Below are positions 17,028 through 23,413 of a stretch of 64,000 nt of DNA, in pieces. Numbering within the stretch: the stretch's first letter is position 1; every line of letters starts with the position of its first letter. The stretch covers positions 1 to 64,000 of the forward strand of contig CAKTEH010000007.1 in the NCBI GenBank assembly GCA_934546935.1, given 5' to 3'. The notes beneath the pieces were generated by a model, which was not told where the DNA came from, ran no database searches, and saw only the letters and a program-made list of their open reading frames with translations. The position numbers were made by a program, and so were the translations under genes. This stretch comes from an uncultured Eubacteriales bacterium. Lineage in GTDB: Bacteria; Bacillota; Clostridia; Oscillospirales; QAMX01.

Positions 17028-18506
17028 ATGACGGATACCAATTTATACCATGATATTGCTACCCGGACCGGGGGTGATATTTACATCGGCGTTGTCGGGC
17101 CTGTACGGACAGGGAAGTCAACGTTTATCAAGCGTTTTATGGACAGTATGGTAATACCCAACATTGAAAATGTCTATATGAAGGAGCGGGCCCGCGACGA
17201 ACTGCCGCAGTCCGGTTCCGGGCGTACGATTATGACCGCCGAACCGAAATTTGTGCCGGAAGAAGCTGTAGAAATCCAGCTCGACGGTGCGGGAAAGGTT
17301 AAGGTACGCCTGATCGACTGTGTTGGGTACATGGTAAACGGCGCCCTGGGGCAAATGGAAAACGAAGCGCCGCGCATGGTTTCCACCCCCTGGTTTGACT
17401 ATGAAATTCCCATGGCGGAGGCGGCGGAAATCGGTACGCGCAAGGTAATTGCCGAACATTCGACAATTGGTCTGGTAGTAACGACTGACGGCAGTGTGAC
17501 GGAAATCGACCGTGCGGATTATCTGCCTGCGGAGGAACGGGTAATCGAAGAACTCAAAGCGCTTGGAAAACCGTTCCTGGTGCTGGTCAACTCCCAGGAG
17601 CCGGATGGCGCGGGCGCACGGGCTGTCTGCGATGAGATTACGCAGAAATATGGCGTCAGCTGCCAGAGCGTGAATTGCCTGACTTTATCAGAAGGGGACA
17701 TCCGGGAAATTCTGAAATCGGTGCTTTATGAATTCCCGATGAAAGAGCTTGGCATCCGGCTTCCGGCCTGGGCAAATGGCTTAGACTGCACCCATCCGGT
17801 CAAAACGGGTATCTTCCAGCGCCTGCGGGAAGATGCAGCGGGGATTTCCCATATGCGGGATCTGTTTACCAATACGCGGGAGCTTGCAGACTGTGAGCTG
17901 ATCAGCGCAGCCCGTATTGGCAGCGTAGACCTTGGAAACGGGTGTGCTGTGCTGGATATCGAAATGCCCCGTTCGATCTACTATGATATCATCCGGGAGG
18001 AATCCGGGGTCGAAATTGCTGACGAATCCGAGATTATTCCGTTGCTGCGTACGCTTTCGGAAGCCAAACGGGAGTACGACCGTATTGTGCCTGCACTGGA
18101 GCAGGCACGCGCTGCGGGATACGGGATTGTAATGCCGACACAGGAAGAGCTTACGCTTGAACAGCCGGAAATTGTCCGGCAGGGAGGGCATTTTGGCGTC
18201 CGACTGCGTGCCAGTGCGCCAAGCATCCATCTTATCCGCGCAGACATAAAAACGGAGGTTTCCCCGGTCGTCGGTTCGGAGCGGCAGAGCGAGGATCTTG
18301 TGCAGTATCTGCTGAATGAATTTGACGATGATACGGCAAAGATCTGGGATTCCAATATCTTTGGGAAGTCGCTGCATGACCTGATTACGGAAGGATTGAA
18401 CGCAAAGCTCAACCATATGCCCGACGATGCGCGGGGGAAGCTTCAGGAAACGCTGCAGCGCATCATCAATGAAGGAAGCGGAGGGCTGATCTGTATTATC
18501 CTTTAA
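17028..18506 (+). CDS. spoIVA: Stage IV sporulation protein A (coat-basement ATPase)
   Basis: A 492-aa protein, the same length as recalled for B. subtilis SpoIVA. It has the N-terminal Walker A GPVRTGKST (24-32) in GVVGPVRTGKSTFIKRF, the TRAFAC-like DCVGYMVNGA segment and the conserved C-terminal GGLICIIL, which contacts SpoVM. It polymerises by ATP hydrolysis on the outer forespore membrane, forming the platform for the coat and needed for cortex. Two of its direct partners, SpoVM-like and SipL, are encoded just upstream. The start has a GAGGTAAG site. Confidence 0.96.
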   Translation: MTDTNLYHDIATRTGGDIYIGVVGPVRTGKSTFIKRFMDSMVIPNIENVYMKERARDELPQSGSGRTIMTAEPKFVPEEAVEIQLDGAGKVKVRLIDCVGYMVNGALGQMENEAPRMVSTPWFDYEIPMAEAAEIGTRKVIAEHSTIGLVVTTDGSVTEIDRADYLPAEERVIEELKALGKPFLVLVNSQEPDGAGARAVCDEITQKYGVSCQSVNCLTLSEGDIREILKSVLYEFPMKELGIRLPAWANGLDCTHPVKTGIFQRLREDAAGISHMRDLFTNTRELADCELISAARIGSVDLGNGCAVLDIEMPRSIYYDIIREESGVEIADESEIIPLLRTLSEAKREYDRIVPALEQARAAGYGIVMPTQEELTLEQPEIVRQGGHFGVRLRASAPSIHLIRADIKTEVSPVVGSERQSEDLVQYLLNEFDDDTAKIWDSNIFGKSLHDLITEGLNAKLNHMPDDARGKLQETLQRIINEGSGGLICIIL

Positions 18507-18538
18507 GCTTGTATACAAAAATTAAAAACCGATGCCGC

Positions 18539-18574
18539 GCCGCCATGCATACTCCTGCATGGCGGCTTTTCTTT
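18539..18574 (+). terminator. Terminator after spoIVA
   Basis: An 11-bp perfect stem GCCGCCATGCA (18539-18549) with its complement 18556-18566, a 6-nt loop and TTTTCTTT. Confidence 0.88.
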
Positions 18575-18848
18575 ATTGGGGATTGCGCTGCGTTTTTTGT
18601 TTTATTCACCATGGATAAAATGTGGAAACAGACGGAAAACAAAAAATAGTATGATAATTTTGCGGGATATGGATATAAAAATGATTGAAAATTGTAAAAA
18701 AATCCAAAATGTTGATAAGGTCGGGTATGCAGAATGCGTTTTGCAGAGCAGATGTTAAGAATTTGATAAGATTTAATAAGCTGGAATAAAAACTTTTTCC
18801 CGGGTTGCCGGAAAAAGGAGATTTTTTCGGCGGTACCCTGTTTGGGTC
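18575..18848. other. AT-rich intergenic region without a recognisable gene
   Basis: Between the spoIVA terminator and the promoter of the Na+-pump genes. The sequence is AT-rich with no ORF over 60 codons that has a credible ribosome binding site, and no RNA gene was recognised. The only structure noted is in the promoter just downstream. Confidence 0.5.
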
Positions 18849-18877
18849 TTGACAGGAACATACTTCCTGTGTTAAAA
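18849..18877 (+). promoter_or_regulatory. Putative promoter with an operator-like palindrome in its spacer
   Basis: TTGACA (18849-18854), 17 nt, TTAAAA (18872-18877; a weak -10). The spacer is largely an inverted repeat ACAGGAA-CATAC-TTCCTGT (18852-18870) that overlaps the -35, a classic repressor-operator position. A 150-nt leader separates it from the oadB-like gene. The -35 and palindrome are clear; the promoter itself is moderate. Confidence 0.45.
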
Positions 18878-19024
18878 GAAATACGGTGGCGGTTTCAGGG
18901 ATGGGCTGTATGGAAGCGCGTTGGACTATGGAAAAGCAATGTACATTTTCTCCGAAATTGCAGACGCATGCCGGGGAGCAGACCTGTCTTAAAAACTTAA
19001 TTTTTAGACCGCGTTGGAGGAAAA

Positions 19025-20146
19025 ATGGAAATTCTGTACGAAAACATGCTGGCGCTTTCCTGGCAGCATGTGGTAATGTGGCTCATTGGCGGCATTTTGA
19101 TCTATCTGGCAATAAAAAAAGATATGGAGCCAACGCTTCTTCTGCCGCTGGGATTTGGTACGATTCTGGTTAATCTTCCCCTTTCAGGCGCTATCGATCA
19201 GATTATGGCGGATGGAAGTTTTCAGGAAGGCGCGCTGAGCACACTTTTCCGTGCTGGTATTTCCAACGAATTATTCCCGCTGATCCTGTTTATCGGCATT
19301 GGGGCAATGATTGATTTTGGCCCGATCCTTTCCAACCCGAAACTGATGATTTTCGGCGGCGCAGCGCAGTTCGGTATTTTCCTGACACTTTGCTTGGCGT
19401 CCATGTTTTTTGATATTAACGATGCGGCGAGTATTGCAATTATCGGCGCTGCAGACGGCCCGACGTCCATTGTCGTGGCGCAAAAGCTGCAGTCAAGGTA
19501 TCTTGGCGCGATAATGGTTGCGGCGTATTCTTATATGGCGCTGGTGCCGATTATCCAGCCGCCTGTAATTAAGCTTCTGACTACAAAGAAAGAGCGTCTG
19601 ATCCGCATGCCTTATGCGCAGAAGCCAGTTTCCAAACTGACAAAAATCCTTTTCCCGATCATCATTACCCTTGTTGCGGGAATTGTTGCGCCGGCATCTG
19701 TCTCGCTGATTGGATTTTTGATGTTCGGCAACCTGATCCGGGAGTGCGGCGTGCTTAACTCTCTGTCAGAAACCGCGCAGAAGGTGCTGGCAAACCTGGT
19801 CACCATTTTCCTCGGCATAACCATTGCCTCGCAGATGCAGGCGGAAAGCTTCCTGCGTCCAGAAACCCTTCTGATCCTTGGCCTTGGCCTGATTGCGTTT
19901 ATCTTTGATACGGCGGGCGGGGTACTGTTCGCGAAGTTCCTGAACCTGTTTATGAAGCAGAAAATCAACCCTATGATCGGCGCCGCGGGGATTTCCGCAT
20001 TCCCGATGTCAGGCCGTGTGGTGCATAAAATGGGGCTTAAGGAAGACCCGCAGAATTTCCTGCTTATGCATTCGATCGGCGTCAATGTTTCCGGCCAGAT
20101 TGCTTCCGTTATTGCAGGCGGCCTGATTCTGAATTTCTTCATGTAA
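19025..20146 (+). CDS. Na+-pumping decarboxylase beta subunit (OadB/MmdB-like)
   Basis: A 373-aa integral membrane protein with about nine to eleven hydrophobic segments. It matches the beta subunits of oxaloacetate, methylmalonyl-CoA and glutaconyl-CoA decarboxylases, which couple biotin-CO2 decarboxylation to Na+ export. Family landmarks are FIGIGAMIDFGP, the aspartate-containing NDAASIAIIGAADGPTSI (includes the Asp implicated in Na+ coupling) and FLGITIASQMQAE. GTTGGAGG precedes the ATG. Only a gamma-like gene follows; no carboxyltransferase or biotin carrier gene is near, so the partner must be elsewhere. Confidence 0.9.
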   Translation: MEILYENMLALSWQHVVMWLIGGILIYLAIKKDMEPTLLLPLGFGTILVNLPLSGAIDQIMADGSFQEGALSTLFRAGISNELFPLILFIGIGAMIDFGPILSNPKLMIFGGAAQFGIFLTLCLASMFFDINDAASIAIIGAADGPTSIVVAQKLQSRYLGAIMVAAYSYMALVPIIQPPVIKLLTTKKERLIRMPYAQKPVSKLTKILFPIIITLVAGIVAPASVSLIGFLMFGNLIRECGVLNSLSETAQKVLANLVTIFLGITIASQMQAESFLRPETLLILGLGLIAFIFDTAGGVLFAKFLNLFMKQKINPMIGAAGISAFPMSGRVVHKMGLKEDPQNFLLMHSIGVNVSGQIASVIAGGLILNFFM

Positions 20147-20161
20147 GATGGGGGTGCGCAT

Positions 20162-20305
20162 ATGAAATTTAATCCGATGGCTTTTGTAGATAATTTGTAT
20201 TATATGCTGGTCGGTATGGCCGGTATCCTGATTGTAATCGGCGTAATTATCCTGATTACAATGCTGCTGAACAAGCTGACCGCGCCAAAAGGCGGGGATC
20301 AGTAG
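20162..20305 (+). CDS. OadG-family (gamma) small membrane subunit
   Basis: A 47-aa protein with one transmembrane helix (YYMLVGMAGILIVIGVIILI) and a short charged tail, as in OadG-type gamma subunits that dock the decarboxylase. It starts 16 nt after the beta subunit with a GGGGGT site. It is too short for most gene finders. The proline/acid-rich tail of longer OadG proteins is absent. Confidence 0.65.
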   Translation: MKFNPMAFVDNLYYMLVGMAGILIVIGVIILITMLLNKLTAPKGGDQ

Positions 20306-20331
20306 GCGTCTGCCTGGCAGCAGCATTGGGT

Positions 20332-20371
20332 AAAAAACGCTTCCCGCGGCAAGCTGCCGCGGGAAGCGTTT
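20332..20371. terminator. Bidirectional terminator between gamma subunit and AI-2E permease
   Basis: A 16-bp perfect stem AAACGCTTCCCGCGGC (20335-20350) with its complement 20356-20371. On the minus strand it is followed by TTTTTT; on the plus strand T-rich sequence follows. It serves both convergent transcripts. Confidence 0.9.
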
Positions 20372-20379
20372 CCCTTTGT

Positions 20380-21555
20380 TTACTTTTTCTGGTGGCTTTG
20401 TTTTTTCTGCTTAATAGTTTTCCTGATCGTTTCTACAGGATCCGGGATGTCCTCCTGCGCCTGCCTGCGCATGGATTCCGGCAGATTATAAATATGGATA
20501 TATCCCCAGGCTTGGAGCCTCTCGAGTGCAATCAGGCAGATAGGAAGGACAAACATGCCGAGTAAGCCCAGGGTGACATAACCCAGATACAGACACATCA
20601 GCATTAAAAGCGGATTGAGCCCGATGTGTGCGCCAAGGATTTTCGGTTCGAGCGCATTGCGTACAATGACGATTACCACATACAAAAGCGCCAAATAAAG
20701 CGCACGCATATATGCGCCTGTCAACAGGCTGTACAGCGACCAGGGGATCAGGATTGTACCGACGCCAAAAACCGGGAGGGCATCGAGAATCGCAACGGCG
20801 ACAGCAAGGACTGCGGCGTAGTCCAGACGCATCAGTAGAAAACCAACCAACAGTTCCACAAAGGTAATCAGCATCATAATGCTTACGGCTTTGCACCAGT
20901 TGCCAAGCGTTTTAAATAAATGTTTGACCAGGCGGCTGGAGCTTTCCTGGATTTTTTCCGGGATTTGTGCAAGGATAAACTCGCGAATGCGCACATAATC
21001 GCTTGCAAAATAGTAGGTGCCGACAAAAAGCGCAATGATAAAGATAAGTATTGTCGGTATGGAGAAGGCAACATTTTTGACTGTTCCAAATACCGAAGCC
21101 ATATCCACGGAAGAACTTGTAATCTTGCCAAGAAGGTCGGAAAGAGAACCGGCAAGATCTGTTTCTTCGCCGGAAAAGCGGCCAAGATAGCGGGTGATGC
21201 TGTTGTAGACGCCGTCGAGTACCTCGGGCAGGTCAGCCAGAAGTGCCGGGAGCGTGGAAATGAATGCCGAAAGTTCGCTGATGAACCAGTAGATCAGCCC
21301 GGTCACAATTGCTCCAACAATACCGTAGGTGAAAAAAACCATGATAAGACAGGCCAGCTTGCAGGGGAAGTGGAACCTGTCGTGCAGCAAATGCACAGGC
21401 CTTTGGACTGCGCAGGCAACCAGGAAGGAAAGAATAAAAGGGAGAAGCCAGCGTATCATATACTTGTAAACAAGATAAAATACGGCCAGCCCGAAAAGCA
21501 GATAGAAAAGCTTCAGCAAAAAGCGAAGATGCTTATTCGTCGGCATGTCGCTCAT
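20380..21555 (-). CDS. AI-2E family transporter (YtvI-like)
   Basis: A 391-aa polytopic membrane protein of the AI-2E transporter family (PF01594): hydrophobic N-terminal helices (RWLLPFILSFLVACAVQRPV), a soluble middle segment and a C-terminal helix cluster with GTILIPWSLYSLLTGAY and LNPLLMLMCLYLGYVTLG. In Firmicutes the ~370-390-aa group includes YtvI, annotated as a sporulation membrane protein of unknown substrate. The start is the Met in MSDMPTNKHL because GGAGG lies 7 nt upstream; a longer frame adds 13 unneeded residues. Confidence 0.82.
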   Translation of the reverse strand: MSDMPTNKHLRFLLKLFYLLFGLAVFYLVYKYMIRWLLPFILSFLVACAVQRPVHLLHDRFHFPCKLACLIMVFFTYGIVGAIVTGLIYWFISELSAFISTLPALLADLPEVLDGVYNSITRYLGRFSGEETDLAGSLSDLLGKITSSSVDMASVFGTVKNVAFSIPTILIFIIALFVGTYYFASDYVRIREFILAQIPEKIQESSSRLVKHLFKTLGNWCKAVSIMMLITFVELLVGFLLMRLDYAAVLAVAVAILDALPVFGVGTILIPWSLYSLLTGAYMRALYLALLYVVIVIVRNALEPKILGAHIGLNPLLMLMCLYLGYVTLGLLGMFVLPICLIALERLQAWGYIHIYNLPESMRRQAQEDIPDPVETIRKTIKQKKQSHQKK

Positions 21556-21582
21556 AAAATACCTCCATTGTTTTGTATCTTC

Positions 21583-21611
21583 AGTATAGCGCACAAGCCG
21601 CTGCAGTGCAA
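21583..21611 (-). promoter_or_regulatory. Sigma-A promoter of the AI-2E permease gene
   Basis: On the minus strand, TTGCAC (21606-21611), 17 nt and TATACT (21583-21588), 28 nt upstream of the start codon. Confidence 0.7.
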
Positions 21612-21689
21612 GGCAAAGTCTGTGAAAAAAGACGAATCAGGGACATTTGGCGCTGCGCTTTCTTATGTTCTGGGGCTTGCAAAGTGCGG

Positions 21690-21717
21690 GATAATATGAT
21701 AAAATTGTCATATTATC
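21690..21717. promoter_or_regulatory. Perfect 10-bp inverted repeat upstream of the hom promoter
   Basis: GATAATATGA (21690-21699), 8 nt, TCATATTATC (21708-21717). It ends 8 nt before the -35 of the hom promoter and sits between two divergent genes. There is no T run and the arms are AT-rich, so it looks like a DNA-binding operator rather than a terminator. The regulator is unknown. Confidence 0.55.
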
Positions 21718-21725
21718 GCATTACA

Positions 21726-21753
21726 TTGATAAAGCGGTAAGCCCAGGTATACT
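21726..21753 (+). promoter_or_regulatory. Sigma-A promoter of hom
   Basis: TTGATA (21726-21731), 16 nt, TATACT (21748-21753), 45 nt before the preferred start codon. Confidence 0.7.
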
Positions 21754-21798
21754 AGGGCCTCCGGGGAGTGCGAAAAAGGCGAGAGGGAAGTGGACAAA

Positions 21799-23016
21799 AT
21801 GGTAAAAATCGCAATTTTGGGATTTGGCAATATAGGCTCCGGCGTCGCGCAGGCGCTTGATTTAAATCAGGAAAGGATTGCACAGGCAGCAGGTGAGGGG
21901 ATAGAGCTGAAATATATTGTGGATATCGCCGACCTTTCCGCAAGTCCTTATCGCGGCCGGGTTGTCCGGGATTTTGCCGTTGTGGAGCAGGACCCGGAAA
22001 TTTCCATTGTTGTGGAAACCATTGGCGGGCAGCGGGTGGCGTACGAGTATACGCGCCGCGCACTTCTTGCCGGGAAAAGCGTGGTGACTTCCAATAAGGA
22101 GCTTGTCTCTGAAAAAGGTTATGAGCTTCAGTGCATTGCAAGGGAAAAAGGCGTCAGCTATCTGTTTGAGGCTTCTGTCGGGGGTGGGATTCCAATTCTC
22201 TGGCCGCTTGCACAGTGCCTTGCACCCAATAATATCCGGGAAATCTATGGGATTTTAAACGGTACGACCAATTATATTTTAACCCGCATGTTTGGGGAAA
22301 ATGCCAGGTTTGAGGAAGCCCTGCGTGAAGCGCAGGCCTTGGGGTATGCCGAGGCAAATCCGGCGGCAGATGTCGACGGCCTGGATGCCTGCCGCAAAAT
22401 TGCCATTTTAGCGGATCTTGCGTTTGGTGTTAATGTCTCTCCTTCGCAGGTGTTTACCGAAGGTATCCGCGGGATTGCGGTGGAAGATACGGAATTTGCG
22501 CGAAAAAATGGCTATGTAGTCAAGCTGCTCGGTCGTGCGGTAAAGCGTGCGGACGGGAGGGTCTATGTGCTGGTTGCCCCGCATTTTATTGAAAATACAC
22601 GCCCGATTTCCGCGGTTTCCGGCGTATTCAATGGGATCTGTGTAAATGGGGATTTGGTCGGGGAAACGATGTTTTATGGCAGCGGAGCCGGAAAATTGCC
22701 GACTGCCAGCGCCGTTGTGGGGGATCTTGTCGAGATTATACGGCGCCGCGGAGCCCGCTGTGAAATCAGCTGGTCAGAAGGCCGGCAGGGTTTTGTCGCA
22801 GATGTGGATGAAATGAACCTCGCTTATTATGTGCGGGTGCACACAGCAGATGCGGCTGCATTTGAACGTGTATTCCCGGAAGCGCAGGCCCTTGGCGTAT
22901 GCGGGGCGTTTGCAGGTTTTTTGACTGCGGTGATGCCTTCTGCACAGGTTAAGGCCCGATTGGATGCCTTGACTTCTGCGGGTGCAGAGATCCTGTCGCT
23001 GATTCGTAAGCTATAA
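21799..23016 (+). CDS. hom: Homoserine dehydrogenase
   Basis: Reduces aspartate semialdehyde to homoserine for threonine and methionine synthesis. The 405-aa protein has the Rossmann motif GFGNIGSG, the conserved ETIGGQRVAYEYTRRAL and TSNKELV, the catalytic-domain segment GILNGTTNYIL and EANPAADVDGLDA (substrate-binding Asp). The C-terminal ~70 residues look like a short ACT-type regulatory domain (AYYVRVHTADAAAFERVF). GTG 21790 is in frame but too close to the GAGGG site; ATG 21799 gives better spacing. It stands alone, without thrB/thrC. Confidence 0.93.
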   Translation: MVKIAILGFGNIGSGVAQALDLNQERIAQAAGEGIELKYIVDIADLSASPYRGRVVRDFAVVEQDPEISIVVETIGGQRVAYEYTRRALLAGKSVVTSNKELVSEKGYELQCIAREKGVSYLFEASVGGGIPILWPLAQCLAPNNIREIYGILNGTTNYILTRMFGENARFEEALREAQALGYAEANPAADVDGLDACRKIAILADLAFGVNVSPSQVFTEGIRGIAVEDTEFARKNGYVVKLLGRAVKRADGRVYVLVAPHFIENTRPISAVSGVFNGICVNGDLVGETMFYGSGAGKLPTASAVVGDLVEIIRRRGARCEISWSEGRQGFVADVDEMNLAYYVRVHTADAAAFERVFPEAQALGVCGAFAGFLTAVMPSAQVKARLDALTSAGAEILSLIRKL

Positions 23017-23040
23017 ACGGCCCGGAATCACCGTACTCAA

Positions 23041-23077
23041 CTGCCTTTGGGAAGCCCCCCAAAGGCAGCTTTTTTTT
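23041..23077 (+). terminator. Terminator after hom
   Basis: Stem CTGCCTTTGGG (23041-23051) with CCCAAAGGCAG (23058-23068), then eight T. Confidence 0.92.
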
Positions 23078-23259
23078 ACCTTTTTCCCGGGAATATACGG
23101 CGCCTGACGATTTTTGCACAGATATGCAGGAAAACGGATAGACAGGAGAAAAAACGGCGGGTTCAGGGTGGGGTTTGAAGAAAAATCTGAGACTTTGGCC
23201 GTCATATGCGCCTGGAATGAGTTTTCCCTGGAAGTAGACATTTTTTCTGTATTTTTTGA
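23078..23259. other. Intergenic stretch between hom terminator and ftsK promoter
   Basis: No credible ORF, RNA gene or repeat was seen in this 180-nt segment. Confidence 0.5.
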
Positions 23260-23288
23260 TTGACTTCGCTGTACAAAGCATGTAAAAT
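23260..23288 (+). promoter_or_regulatory. Sigma-A promoter of ftsK
   Basis: TTGACT (23260-23265), 17 nt, TAAAAT (23283-23288). It leaves a 5' leader of about 120 nt. Confidence 0.75.
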
Positions 23289-23326
23289 AACTATGTAAAC
23301 CACAATTTGGTATTTGGATTGAGACA

Positions 23327-23346
23327 GCGTCGGGAAATTCCGACGC
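23327..23346 (+). other. Hairpin in the ftsK leader
   Basis: GCGTCGG (23327-23333) pairs with CCGACGC (23340-23346) and is followed by GTTTTG. It could be a weak attenuator or simply an mRNA structure; the T run is short. Confidence 0.4.
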
Positions 23347-23413
23347 GTTTTGCTGTATATTGATTTTTGCGGCGGTCTGCGCTGCGAAGGTACGAAATAA
23401 TGGAAGGGTAATT

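Noticed and set aside
18781..18920. T-box-like riboswitch before the oadB-like gene
   Set aside because: A GGTGGCGG segment looked suggestive but no T-box consensus, specifier loop or terminator/antiterminator pair could be found.
20920..21699. 259-aa plus-strand frame antisense to the AI-2E permease
   Set aside because: The minus-strand product matches a known family with promoter and ribosome binding site; the plus frame is hydrophilic noise.
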